Below are positions 54,869 to 63,697 of a DNA stretch of 64,000 nucleotides, piece by piece. Both the position numbers and the translations under genes were made by a program. Origin of the DNA: CAIZGX01 sp964430305 (GTDB lineage: Bacteria > Bacteroidota > Bacteroidia > Flavobacteriales_D > Sanyastnellaceae); NCBI GenBank assembly GCA_964430305.1, contig CAYSEX010000001.1:1-64000 (forward strand), read 5' to 3'. The notes below the pieces were generated by a model. That model was not told the origin of the DNA, made no database searches, and worked only from the letters and a program-made list of their open reading frames with translations. Each line of letters starts with the position of its first letter. The stretch's first letter is position 1.

Positions 54869-54887
54869 TCTATTTCGAAATTAAATA

Positions 54888-57695
54888 TTACATAACAACA
54901 TTTACAATTCGCTTCGGAACAACTATGATTTTCTTCGGTGTTTTTCCCTCCAAATATTTAGCTGTGCTATCATGGGCCATAACCTGTGCTTCTACATCTG
55001 CAGCTGTCATACCTGCTGGTAAAGACAGGAAGAATCGCGTCTTCCCGTTGAAAGAAACCGGATATTCAAAATTATCGTCTTCCAAATATTTATTCTCGGC
55101 CACAGGCCAAGTCTCATTCATAACTGAACTAGTATACCCCAATTCACTCCAAATTTCCTCTGCCAAATGGGGCGCATAAGGCGAAAGCATAATCACCAGT
55201 GGCTCTAAAGCAGCGCGTTTGTTGCATTTCAAATCAGTAAGTTCATTCGTTGCAATCATGAAAGCACTAACAACTGTATTCCACGAAAAACGCTCTAAAT
55301 CTTCGGTAATCTTTTTAATGGTCTTGTGAACCACTTTCATTTCAGCCGCTGTAGGCTCTTCTGAAGAAACTGAAAATGCCTCGTTCACTAAGAATAATCT
55401 ATGGAATCTTCGCAAGAAATTGTGCACCCCATTAATTCCTTTGGTGTCCCACGGCTTGCTCTGCTCAACTGGGCCTAGGAACATTTCGTAACAACGCAAT
55501 GTATCTGCTCCAAATTTTTCCACCAATTCGTCGGGAGTTTGTACGTTGTACTTCGATTTCGACATTTTCTCAACCTCAGAACCGCACGTATATTCATTGT
55601 TTTCATTCAATATAAATTCGGCACTGGCGTATTCAGGAAGCCAATTCCTAAAGGCCTCAACATCCAATTTATCATTATCTACCAGAGAAATATCTGCATA
55701 CAGTCGCTGTGTTTCGTATTCTTTTCTTCTTTCGTATGTAACAAACGTATTGGTGTCTTTAATGCGATAAACAAAGCTGCTTCTACCAAGGATCATTCCC
55801 TGGTTAATCATCTTTTTAAAAGGTTCATTGAATGGTATGTATCCTAGATCAAATAGCGCTTTCGTCCAAAAACGCGAATACAACAAGTGGCCTGTTGCGT
55901 GCTCTGCCCCACCCATATACAAGTCTACCTGACCCCAATAATTCATGGCTTCTTTGCTCGCTATTTCATGGGTGTTGTGCGGATCCATGTACCTCAAAAA
56001 ATACCAAGATGATCCCGCCCATCCAGGCATGGTATTACACTCCATTGGCATACCATTTCTCTCCCAGTTTTTCGCACGAGCTAAAGGCGGCTCACCGGAT
56101 TCTGTAGGAAGATAGGCATCTACATCTGGCAATTGTGTTGGAAGCTCTTCTGTATTGATTAAACGAGGAATACCATTTTCGTAATAAATGGGAAAAGGTT
56201 CTCCCCAGTATCGCTGACGACTAAACACGGCATCACGCAAACGATAATTTATTCTTTTTTCACCTGCGCCTATTTCCATTAATCGTTCGCACACCGCATC
56301 GAATGCTGAATGGTAATTCATTCCATTCAGAAAGTCTGAGTTGGCAAGAAAAACATCTTTTGACGTTTCCGCTTTCTCTGATAAATCTGAATCGATAAAA
56401 ATATTTTTTATCTCTAAATTGAAGTGTTTCGCAAAATCATAATCGCGCTGATCCCCGGCAGGAACCGCCATTACAGCGCCTGTTCCATAACCTGCCAAAA
56501 CATAATCGCCAATCCAAATTGGAATTTGTTCACCAGTAAACGGATGCAACGCGTAGCTTCCCGTAAACACACCAGAAATCTTTTTCTCAGCCATGCGATC
56601 TCGCTCTGTTTTCAACTTGGAGCCTGCAACATATTCCATCACGGCATGGCGCTGTTCCGCTGTTGTCAACAATTCTACATTCTCATGTTCGGGAGCCAAG
56701 GTTAAAAATGATACACCATACAGCGTATCCGGGCGTGTTGTAAAAACTTCAATGGTTACTTCTTTCTCAGCCTGAAAACGTACCCGTGCACCAGAAGATT
56801 TCCCTATCCAATTGCGTTGAATTTCTTTAATGTTTTCAGGCCAATCAATTGTATCCAAATCAGAAATCAATCGTTCTGAAAAAGCAGAAATTCGCATGCT
56901 CCACTGTCGCATTTTCTTCTGCTCAACAGGGTGTCCGCCGCGTTCGCTAACACCGTCTTTAATTTCATCATTCGCCAAAACGGTTCCCAAAGCTGGACAC
57001 CAATTCACAACAGAGTCAGCTAAATAAGCAATGCGATAGTTCATGAGCAAAGCTTCTTTTTGCGCTTCATTCATACTCCTCCAATCGGTAGCAGTGAATT
57101 CTCCTTCAAATTGTGATGAGAAAATATGGTCCGCTTCTAAGATATAATTTTTCCACCACTCTTCATCCATATGCGCATTCACGCCATAGGAGCCGTTCTC
57201 TTCGAACTTGCTTATAAGATCAGAGACCGAACGTGTTTTATTCAACTCCAGGTCATACCAAGAATTAAATAACAATCCGAAAATCCACTGCGTCCATTTA
57301 TAGTAATTGGGAGAGCTGGTTCGAACTTCTCTACTCCAATCATACGAAAACCCAATTTTGTCCAGCTGTTCTCGGTAGCGTTCAATGTTTTGTTCCGTTG
57401 TTTTCGCGGGGTGTTGGCCCGTTAAAATAGCGTACTGTTCGGCGGGCAAACCAAATGAATCATAACCCATGGGGTGAAGCACGTTAAAGCCCTTGTGACG
57501 CATATATCGTGCGTAAATATCAGACGCAATGTAACCCAGTGGGTGACCAACGTGCAGCCCTGCTCCGCTTGGATAGGGGAACATATCCAAAACATAAAAT
57601 TTCTTTTTTTTCGGGTCTTCTGTAACTTTATAAGACTCATCTTGCGCCCATTTCTTGCGCCATTTAACTTCAATATTTCGAAAATCGTATTCCAT
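54888..57695 (-). CDS. leuS: Leucyl-tRNA synthetase
   Basis: The 935-residue class I enzyme charges tRNA(Leu). The HIGH motif appears as HVGHPLGY (45-52), the editing domain (CP1) has VFTTRPDTLYGVSF and AVPAGDQRDYDFA with the editing aspartate, and KMSKS is in VEKMSKSKYNVQTPDE. Length is in the usual range, with a Bacteroidota-type insertion after the catalytic core (LGRSSFVYRIKDTNTFVTYE). dnaG follows after 19 bases, so leuS-dnaG-clpP may share transcription. Confidence 0.96.
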   Translation of the reverse strand: MEYDFRNIEVKWRKKWAQDESYKVTEDPKKKKFYVLDMFPYPSGAGLHVGHPLGYIASDIYARYMRHKGFNVLHPMGYDSFGLPAEQYAILTGQHPAKTTEQNIERYREQLDKIGFSYDWSREVRTSSPNYYKWTQWIFGLLFNSWYDLELNKTRSVSDLISKFEENGSYGVNAHMDEEWWKNYILEADHIFSSQFEGEFTATDWRSMNEAQKEALLMNYRIAYLADSVVNWCPALGTVLANDEIKDGVSERGGHPVEQKKMRQWSMRISAFSERLISDLDTIDWPENIKEIQRNWIGKSSGARVRFQAEKEVTIEVFTTRPDTLYGVSFLTLAPEHENVELLTTAEQRHAVMEYVAGSKLKTERDRMAEKKISGVFTGSYALHPFTGEQIPIWIGDYVLAGYGTGAVMAVPAGDQRDYDFAKHFNLEIKNIFIDSDLSEKAETSKDVFLANSDFLNGMNYHSAFDAVCERLMEIGAGEKRINYRLRDAVFSRQRYWGEPFPIYYENGIPRLINTEELPTQLPDVDAYLPTESGEPPLARAKNWERNGMPMECNTMPGWAGSSWYFLRYMDPHNTHEIASKEAMNYWGQVDLYMGGAEHATGHLLYSRFWTKALFDLGYIPFNEPFKKMINQGMILGRSSFVYRIKDTNTFVTYERRKEYETQRLYADISLVDNDKLDVEAFRNWLPEYASAEFILNENNEYTCGSEVEKMSKSKYNVQTPDELVEKFGADTLRCYEMFLGPVEQSKPWDTKGINGVHNFLRRFHRLFLVNEAFSVSSEEPTAAEMKVVHKTIKKITEDLERFSWNTVVSAFMIATNELTDLKCNKRAALEPLVIMLSPYAPHLAEEIWSELGYTSSVMNETWPVAENKYLEDDNFEYPVSFNGKTRFFLSLPAGMTAADVEAQVMAHDSTAKYLEGKTPKKIIVVPKRIVNVVM

Positions 57696-57715
57696 AAATC
57701 GTGTAGAATCGTATG

Positions 57716-57723
57716 CGAAGATA
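57716..57723 (-). promoter_or_regulatory. leuS -7 element TATCTTCG
   Basis: TATCTTCG on the minus strand fits the TAnnTTcG variant, 20 bases before the leuS ATG, in the 65-base interval divergent with pyrH. Confidence 0.45.
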
Positions 57724-57746
57724 GGGCGCAGAATGACCTAATTCAC

Positions 57747-57760
57747 TAACTTCGCGAAGT
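57747..57760 (+). promoter_or_regulatory. pyrH -7 element TAACTTCG within a 12-base palindrome
   Basis: TAACTTCG (57747..57754) fits the TAnnTTcG variant and overlaps the perfect palindrome ACTTCGCGAAGT (57749..57760), which ends immediately before the ATG at 57761. It could be the promoter, an operator, or both. No -33 TTG is visible at the expected distance. Confidence 0.4.
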
Positions 57761-58468
57761 ATGAAATACCAACGCATTCTTCTCAAATTAAGTGGTGAAG
57801 CCTTAATGGGCGACAAACAGTTCGGAATAGACAATGTGCGCATTATGCAGTACGCACAAGAAATTAAAGCTGTTTGGGAAAAGGGGGTTGAAATAGCAAT
57901 TGTCATTGGTGGCGGAAACATCTTCCGTGGGGTTCAAGCAGAACAAGGTGGCATGGAAAGAACGCAAGGTGATTACATGGGCATGCTTGCAACCATGATT
58001 AACAGCATGGCGTTACAAAGTGCACTTGAAAGCGTTGATGTTCCCACACGACTTCAAAGTGCTATTGAGATGAAACAGATTTGTGAGCCATTCATAAAAC
58101 GTAAAGCTGTTCGCCATCTTGAAAAAAATCGCGTGGTTATTTTCGGTTCGGGTACAGGTAATCCTTTTTTCACAACAGATACAGCTGCTTCATTGCGAGC
58201 CATTGAAATTGAGGCAGACGTTGTTCTTAAAGGAACTCGAGTTGATGGAATCTATACCGCTGATCCGGAAAAAGATCCTACTGCAGAGAAATATGATGTT
58301 GTCACTTTTTCAGAGGTTTTTGAAAAGGGATTAAATGTTATGGATATGACCGCATTTACGCTTTGTAATGAAAACAAGCTGCCCATCATTGTTTTTGACA
58401 TGAATAAAACAGGAAATTTAATGCGCTTGGTTCAGGGTGATGCGGTAGGAACAAAAGTAGAATTTTAA
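57761..58468 (+). CDS. pyrH: Uridylate (UMP) kinase
   Basis: The 235-residue amino-acid-kinase-fold enzyme phosphorylates UMP to UDP. It begins YQRILLKLSGEALMGD, followed by AIVIGGGNIFRG, the UMP-binding stretch TQGDYMGMLATMINSMAL and FGSGTGNPFFTTDTAASLRA. Length matches the bacterial hexameric enzyme. It heads a plus-strand run pyrH-frr-dusB with 12-base gaps. Confidence 0.97.
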   Translation: MKYQRILLKLSGEALMGDKQFGIDNVRIMQYAQEIKAVWEKGVEIAIVIGGGNIFRGVQAEQGGMERTQGDYMGMLATMINSMALQSALESVDVPTRLQSAIEMKQICEPFIKRKAVRHLEKNRVVIFGSGTGNPFFTTDTAASLRAIEIEADVVLKGTRVDGIYTADPEKDPTAEKYDVVTFSEVFEKGLNVMDMTAFTLCNENKLPIIVFDMNKTGNLMRLVQGDAVGTKVEF

Positions 58469-58480
58469 ACAAAAATAAAT

Positions 58481-59044
58481 ATGTCTGACGAAGTTAAAAT
58501 GGCTTTAGATGAGGCACAGGATGCCATGAATAAAAGCATTGAGCACCTTGAATTTGAATTGAATAAAATTAGAGCTGGAAAGGCAACACCTGCTATGCTC
58601 GAAGGGGTTCGCGTAGATTATTACGGTAGTCTTACTCCGCTTAAAAATGTTGCGAACATTACTACACCCGATGCTAGAACATTAACCGTTCAACCGTGGG
58701 AAAAAGGAATGTTAGACTCTATATCTAAAGGCATCATGGAGGCAAACTTGGGCTTAAATCCCCAAAACAATGGAGATGTTATCATGATTGCCGTGCCCAT
58801 GCTAACTGAAGAAAGAAGAAAAGAGCTTTCGAAGCGTTCACATGCAGAAGGAGAGCATGCTCGAGTTGGAATTCGCAACTCACGAAAAGCGGCTATTGAT
58901 TTCCTGAAGCAGGCTCAAAAAGATGGTTTACCAGAAGATGAAGCAAAGTCTGGAGAAACAAAAGTTCAAGAGTTAACTGATCGCTTCAATAAAAAAGTGG
59001 ATGAAATTCTTGCTGCAAAAGACAAGGACATTATGACCATTTAA
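58481..59044 (+). CDS. frr: Ribosome recycling factor
   Basis: The 187-residue protein splits post-termination ribosomes together with EF-G. Seen are the helical domain (AQDAMNKSIEHLEFELNKIRAGKATP), GVRVDYYGSLTPLKNVANI, and RRKELSKRSHAEGEHARVGIRNSRK. Length is standard (about 185). pyrH-frr is a widely conserved pair and frr follows pyrH after 12 bases. Confidence 0.97.
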   Translation: MSDEVKMALDEAQDAMNKSIEHLEFELNKIRAGKATPAMLEGVRVDYYGSLTPLKNVANITTPDARTLTVQPWEKGMLDSISKGIMEANLGLNPQNNGDVIMIAVPMLTEERRKELSKRSHAEGEHARVGIRNSRKAAIDFLKQAQKDGLPEDEAKSGETKVQELTDRFNKKVDEILAAKDKDIMTI

Positions 59045-59056
59045 TTCGCTCTCGCA

Positions 59057-60034
59057 TTGATAAAAATTGGAGACATTGAACTGCCCGACTTTCCGTTGCT
59101 GTTAGCTCCAATGGAAGATGTGAGTGATCCGCCTTTCAGATTGGTATGCAAAGAACAGGGTGTGGATCTGATGTACACCGAATTTATTAGTAGTGAGGGG
59201 TTAATTCGAGACGCTGTCAAGAGCAAAAAAAAACTTGACATTTTCGAATATGAAAGGCCAATCGGCGTGCAGATTTTTGGAAGTGAGATTGAGTCAATGG
59301 TGCGTTCTGCAGAAATTATAGAGTCTGTTCAACCCGATCTTCTCGATATCAATTACGGCTGCCCAGTATCAAAAGTGACTTGCAAGGGTGCTGGAGCTGG
59401 AATTTTGCAGAATATTCCAAAAATGGTAGCAATGACAGAGGCTGTTGTAAAAGCAACAAAACTCCCTGTAACCGTTAAAACCCGTTTGGGTTGGGATGAA
59501 GGTTCAAAAAACATTGAAGAGGTGGCTGAAAGGCTTCAGGATATAGGCATTCAAGCTTTAACCATACACGGTAGAACACGCGTTCAGATGTACAAGGGGG
59601 AGGCCAATTGGGAACTTATTGGACGCGTAAAAGACAACCCTCGAATACATATTCCCATTTTTGGAAATGGAGATATTGATTCTCCGGAAAAAGCATGGGA
59701 ATATAAAGAGCGGTTTGGTGTTGATGGAATAATGGTTGGTAGGGCAAGCATTGGTTATCCCTGGATCTTCAGAGAAATTAAGCATTATTTCAATACCAAA
59801 GAACTACTTCCCCCCCCTACAATTCATGAACGTGTTGAAGCTTGTTTAAAACATTTTGAATTTTCTATACAATGGAAAGGACCTGTTTTAGGAGTTCTTG
59901 AAATGCGCAGACATTACACCAATTACTTCAAAGGAATTCCGCATTTTAAACCATTTCGCATGGATTTGGTCACGAGTCAAGATCCCAAATTCATTCGAGA
60001 AAAATTAAAAGAGATTTCGCTGGTAATGGCCTAA
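59057..60034 (+). CDS. dusB: tRNA-dihydrouridine synthase (DusB type)
   Basis: The 325-residue FMN enzyme reduces uridines in the tRNA D-loop. It has PLLLAPMEDVSDPPFR (13-28), the catalytic C102 in NYGCPVSKVTCKGAGAG, TVKTRLGWDEG, LTIHGRTRVQMYKGEANW and FGNGDIDSP. The start is a TTG at 59057, because the first in-frame ATG lies inside the conserved core (M19). It follows frr after 12 bases. Confidence 0.93.
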   Translation: MIKIGDIELPDFPLLLAPMEDVSDPPFRLVCKEQGVDLMYTEFISSEGLIRDAVKSKKKLDIFEYERPIGVQIFGSEIESMVRSAEIIESVQPDLLDINYGCPVSKVTCKGAGAGILQNIPKMVAMTEAVVKATKLPVTVKTRLGWDEGSKNIEEVAERLQDIGIQALTIHGRTRVQMYKGEANWELIGRVKDNPRIHIPIFGNGDIDSPEKAWEYKERFGVDGIMVGRASIGYPWIFREIKHYFNTKELLPPPTIHERVEACLKHFEFSIQWKGPVLGVLEMRRHYTNYFKGIPHFKPFRMDLVTSQDPKFIREKLKEISLVMA

Positions 60035-60038
60035 GTTA

Positions 60039-60046
60039 TAAATTTG
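60039..60046 (+). promoter_or_regulatory. trhO -7 element TAAATTTG
   Basis: TAAATTTG is an exact TAnnTTTG match, 29 bases before the trhO ATG, directly after the dusB stop. A -33 TTG at the ideal distance is not seen. Confidence 0.5.
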
Positions 60047-60075
60047 CAGCTCTCGAATAATATACACTTGTTCAG

Positions 60076-61116
60076 ATGAAGAAACTGCATAATACCATTG
60101 ACAAACGCATTCTGCGTCAACGCATGCTCGAAGAAAATGTAGAGCGAACAACCATTTCTTTTTATAAATACCACTCCATCTCAGAGCCACAACTCTTCAG
60201 AGACGCCCTTTATGCCGCGTGGTCTGAAATAGGTGTCTTGGGAAGAACTTATATCGCCACTGAAGGAATTAATGCACAAATCTCCATACCATCAAGCCAA
60301 TTCAACACATTCGTAGAACAGTTATACGCCATACCATTTCTGAACGGGGTTCGCTTAAACACGGCCGTGGAACACGGAAAATCATTTTTTGCCCTAAAAG
60401 TAAAAGTGAGAAACAAGATTGTTGCTGATGGCATTGACGACCCAACATTCAACCCCTCAAATACCGGAAAGTATTTAACGGCAGAAGAGTGGAATGAAAA
60501 AATGAGCGACCCCAACACCGTAGTGGTTGATATGCGAAACCATTACGAAAGTGAAGTGGGTCATTTTCAAGGTGCCCTAATGCCAGATGTTGATACATTT
60601 CGAGAAGAGTTGAAGGTGGTTGAGGAAATCTTAGAAAAAGATAAAGACAAGAACGTGCTCATGTATTGCACAGGGGGAATTCGGTGCGAAAAGGCTACCG
60701 CTTTCATGAAACATAAAGGGTTTGACAACGTCTATCATTTAGAAGGCGGGATTATCAAATACGCAAGAGACGTTAAGGCGAATAATCTAGAAAATAAATT
60801 CCGAGGTGTAAATTTTGTTTTCGATGAGCGACTTGCTGAACGTGTTTCAGATGAAATAATTGCACATTGTCATCAATGTAACGAGCCTTTTGACATACAT
60901 ACCAATTGTGCCAATTTAGCGTGTCATATCTTATTTATTCAATGCCCAAAATGCAAGGAAAAATTTGAAAACTGCTGCTCACATGCATGTAAGGAAATTA
61001 CGCATCTTCCAATTGAAGAGCAACGAAAGATTCGGAAAGACAAACCCGTAAATCGAAACGTTTTCAAAAAAGGCAGATTTCCAATTCAAGAGGTAAACAC
61101 AAACATTTCCGAATAG
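60076..61116 (+). CDS. trhO: tRNA uridine 5-hydroxylase TrhO (YceA, rhodanese family)
   Basis: The 346-residue protein has an acylphosphatase-like N-terminal domain (25-110, with GRTYIATEGINAQIS), a rhodanese domain (about 130-235) with C198 in YCTGGIRC, and a C-terminal cysteine-rich domain (CHQCNEPFDIHTNCAN, CPKCKEKFENCCSHAC). TrhO hydroxylates U34 of some tRNAs with molecular oxygen. It follows dusB, another tRNA-modifying enzyme, and has its own -7 element. Confidence 0.93.
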   Translation: MKKLHNTIDKRILRQRMLEENVERTTISFYKYHSISEPQLFRDALYAAWSEIGVLGRTYIATEGINAQISIPSSQFNTFVEQLYAIPFLNGVRLNTAVEHGKSFFALKVKVRNKIVADGIDDPTFNPSNTGKYLTAEEWNEKMSDPNTVVVDMRNHYESEVGHFQGALMPDVDTFREELKVVEEILEKDKDKNVLMYCTGGIRCEKATAFMKHKGFDNVYHLEGGIIKYARDVKANNLENKFRGVNFVFDERLAERVSDEIIAHCHQCNEPFDIHTNCANLACHILFIQCPKCKEKFENCCSHACKEITHLPIEEQRKIRKDKPVNRNVFKKGRFPIQEVNTNISE

Positions 61117-61130
61117 ACCGCATTTAAAAC

Positions 61131-61160
61131 TTGCTTCGTATTCTAAAAATGTTATTTTCG
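61131..61160 (+). promoter_or_regulatory. Promoter of the DUF2795 gene
   Basis: TTG (61131..61133) is followed after exactly 19 bases by TATTTTCG (61153..61160). This is the best-spaced TTG-N19-TAnnTTcG match in the window. The ATG lies 28 bases further on. Confidence 0.6.
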
Positions 61161-61188
61161 CGTAAGAATAGAACTTATACGAATTACT

Positions 61189-61410
61189 ATGTACTGGACC
61201 TTAGAATTAGCATCATATTTAGAAGACGCCCCATGGCCCGCAACGAAAGAAGAGTTAATTGACTATGCCATGCGTGCCGGTGCTCCACTTGAAGTAGTTG
61301 AAAATCTTCAGCAAATTGAAGACGATGAAGAGGTTTTCGAAAGCATTGAAGACATTTGGCCTGATTACCCTACCAAAGAAGACTTCTTTTTTAACGAAGA
61401 CGAATATTAA
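61189..61410 (+). CDS. DUF2795 domain protein
   Basis: The 73-residue acidic protein begins MYWTLELASYLEDAPWPATK and continues ELIDYAMRAGAPLEVVENLQ, the pattern of DUF2795 proteins, which have a small helical fold and unknown function. The tail is rich in Glu and Asp (QQIEDDEEVFESIEDIWPDYP). Small acidic proteins of this kind are found as single genes across the Flavobacteriia. It has its own promoter and precedes the deaminase gene by 12 bases. Confidence 0.85.
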   Translation: MYWTLELASYLEDAPWPATKEELIDYAMRAGAPLEVVENLQQIEDDEEVFESIEDIWPDYPTKEDFFFNEDEY

Positions 61411-61422
61411 TACCCTTCGTTA

Positions 61423-61592
61423 ATGCCCTCTGTTTCTGAAGAAAAACAACTTCGCTATGACCTTGCGTATTTGCGAATGGCAACAGAGTGGGCGAAACTT
61501 TCTCACTGCTCTCGAAAGCAGGTTGGGGCGCTTTTAGTCAAGGATGGAGTAATAATTTCAGACGGTTACAATGGAACTCCAAGTGGTTTTCC
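61423..61592 (+). CDS. dCMP deaminase, N-terminal part (cut by assembly gap)
   Basis: Only the first 56 residues are present before the N-run. RYDLAYLRMATEWAKLSHCSRKQVGALLVKDG and ISDGYNGTPSGF match the start of deoxycytidylate deaminase (ComEB type). The zinc-binding HAE and PCxxC motifs must lie in the missing part. The enzyme makes dUMP for thymidylate synthesis, which fits thyA/folA in the same genome. The frame happens to continue through the N's into the next gene, which gives a false fusion. Confidence 0.85.
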
Positions 61593-61692
61593 NNNNNNNN
61601 NNNNNNNNNNNNNNNNNNNNNNNNNNNNNNNNNNNNNNNNNNNNNNNNNNNNNNNNNNNNNNNNNNNNNNNNNNNNNNNNNNNNNNNNNNNN
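61593..61692. other. Assembly gap of 100 N
   Basis: The run is exactly 100 N, the usual placeholder for a gap of unknown size. The deaminase lacks roughly 90 residues and the following peptidase its first residues, so the true gap should be near 270 bases or more. Confidence 0.98.
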
Positions 61693-63312
61693 GATATAGA
61701 TAATATCAAATCTGGGAAATCTCCGTTTCAGCCTTTTTACTACGCTGCGGTACTTATTTTTGGAATTCTAATTGGAATATTCTTAGCCGATAAGAATTTG
61801 TTCAGTATTAAAATCGGCGCTGAAGACAATCCAAACAAACTCGTTAGTTTAATTGATTTTATTGAAGAAAATTACGTTGATAGTGTCGACAAAAAACTCA
61901 TAATTGACGATGCCATTGCAGCTATTTTAAATCGATTAGACCCTCATAGTAGCTACTTTACGCCTGAACAGTATGCACAAGCTCAAGAAGAATTAAATGG
62001 GTCGTATGACGGCATTGGAATTGAGTTCATCATACTTCGAGACACACTCATGGTAAACCGGGTTATTGAAAATGGGCCTTCCATGCAAGCTGGGCTTCAG
62101 GCCGGAGATCGCATAGTGCAGGTCGATGGGAAAAATATTGCTCAAATTGGTTTAACCAATGAGTCTGTCATGAAAATGCTGAAGGGAAAATCTGGAACCA
62201 CGGTTGATCTCGACATCAAAAGAAAAAAAGAAACGTTAAGAATTGCCGTTCAACGAGGTGCTCTTCCTCTCCCAAGCGTTACCGCATCGTATGCAATAAA
62301 CTCTGGTATTGGGTATTTAAAACTTGAGCGCTTTGGTCAAAACACGTACAACGAGTTCGTGTCTGCCGTTCGTAATCTACGTTATGATGGGTGCACATCA
62401 CTCATCATAGACCTACGCGACAATGGCGGAGGGCTTTTAGAACAATCAACTGCAATTACTGAAGAGTTTCTTGATGCTGGCCAACTCATGGTTTATACCG
62501 AGGGCTTACATTCCCCAAGAAAAGATTATGTGACTCAAAAAAGAGGTGAATTCGTTGACATGAAGTTGGCGGTGCTGATTGATGAAAATAGCGCCTCTGC
62601 AAGCGAAATATTAGCCGGGGCACTTCAAGATTGGGATCGCGCCCTCATTGTAGGAAGACGCTCTTTCGGTAAAGGATTGGTTCAAAATGAAGTTCTTTTG
62701 CCTGACAATAGCGCCATTCGACTTACAACGGCCAGATATTACACACCTACAGGAAGATGCATACAAAAGCCTTATGATAAAAAGGATTTGTATCATCAAG
62801 AAACAAGTAACCGTTGGAATTCGGGTGAAATGTATAATGAGTCACAAATTGTAAAAAATGACTCAATGAAAAAACTAACCCCAAAAGGAAGGGCGGTTTA
62901 CGGAGGGGGTGGTATTATTCCAGATGTTTTCGCACCATATGATTCAACAAAAAGCTCTTACAACTTTGCCCAAATTGTAAACTTTGGAATTATACGAAAT
63001 GTTGGTTTCGATTATTTGGATCACAACAAAAGCATTACAAAAAAATTCTCTGGTTCAAATGACTTCATGCTGAAGTATAGTGTTCCTGACGGTTTGATAC
63101 AAGAGGTTTTTGCAGCTGCAGAACTACAAAATATTACCATTGGTCAAAACGAAAAAAATAAAATAAAAATGCTTATTTCTGAGAGAATGAAAGCTCAGAT
63201 TACCCGTTCTATATACGGCGAAAGGGCTATGATAGAATTTATTAACTCGTCTGATCGCGACGTCTCCTCTGCCATTAATGCGCTAGAGAATTATGAGCAG
63301 TTCTTCAAATAG
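61693..63312 (+). CDS. S41 family C-terminal processing peptidase (5' end missing)
   Basis: The readable part (about 539 residues) starts just before a membrane anchor (YYAAVLIFGILIGIFLA). It has the N-terminal helical domain with LNRLDPHSSYFTPEQY, a PDZ domain (about GPSMQAGLQAGDRIVQVDGK) and the S41 domain with catalytic Ser in ENSASASEILAGAL and Lys in RRSFGKGLVQ. It should process proteins in the periplasm at their C-termini. The start codon is lost in the assembly gap. Its 3' end overlaps rnpA by 20 bases. Confidence 0.92.
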   Translation, partial: DIDNIKSGKSPFQPFYYAAVLIFGILIGIFLADKNLFSIKIGAEDNPNKLVSLIDFIEENYVDSVDKKLIIDDAIAAILNRLDPHSSYFTPEQYAQAQEELNGSYDGIGIEFIILRDTLMVNRVIENGPSMQAGLQAGDRIVQVDGKNIAQIGLTNESVMKMLKGKSGTTVDLDIKRKKETLRIAVQRGALPLPSVTASYAINSGIGYLKLERFGQNTYNEFVSAVRNLRYDGCTSLIIDLRDNGGGLLEQSTAITEEFLDAGQLMVYTEGLHSPRKDYVTQKRGEFVDMKLAVLIDENSASASEILAGALQDWDRALIVGRRSFGKGLVQNEVLLPDNSAIRLTTARYYTPTGRCIQKPYDKKDLYHQETSNRWNSGEMYNESQIVKNDSMKKLTPKGRAVYGGGGIIPDVFAPYDSTKSSYNFAQIVNFGIIRNVGFDYLDHNKSITKKFSGSNDFMLKYSVPDGLIQEVFAAAELQNITIGQNEKNKIKMLISERMKAQITRSIYGERAMIEFINSSDRDVSSAINALENYEQFFK

Positions 63313-63697
63313 CGGTCTTAGTCATTCTTTAAAGAAAACTGAACGCCTTAAGAAAAAAAAGGCAATCGAGGTTTTGTATGAAAAAGGGGTGGCTTTCAAA
63401 GCGCCCGCCATCATTGTGCTTGCCCACGCAGAGCCCGGCTCTGCTGATGTAAAGGCCATGTTCACCGCTCCAAAAAAGAAATACAAACGAGCCCACGATA
63501 GAAATAGAATAAAACGTCTTTTTCGCGAAGCTTACCGACACCAAAAGTTTCCCATTATGGAATTAGCAAGCAACAAGCAGCTTCAAATTTCGTTAGCCTT
63601 TATATTTACCGGTAAGACCCTTCCTAACCCAGCATATATCAATCAAAAAACACAAATCTTAATTCAAGATGTTCTTCAATATTTCCAACCCAAATAG
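63293..63697 (+). CDS. rnpA: Ribonuclease P protein component
   Basis: The 134-residue basic protein helps RNase P RNA mature tRNA 5' ends. It has LKKTERLKKKKAIEVLYEKG at the start, APKKKYKRAHDRNRIKRLFR (the RNR signature) and a typical C-terminal helix. It is not next to rpmH or yidC, its usual neighbours, but lies between two S41 peptidase genes and overlaps both (20 and 29 bases). Confidence 0.94.
   Translation: MSSSSNSGLSHSLKKTERLKKKKAIEVLYEKGVAFKAPAIIVLAHAEPGSADVKAMFTAPKKKYKRAHDRNRIKRLFREAYRHQKFPIMELASNKQLQISLAFIFTGKTLPNPAYINQKTQILIQDVLQYFQPK

Noticed and set aside
61423..63312. Single 629-residue protein joining a deaminase start to an S41 peptidase
   Set aside because: It reads through 100 placeholder N; the two ends are unrelated, separately truncated genes.
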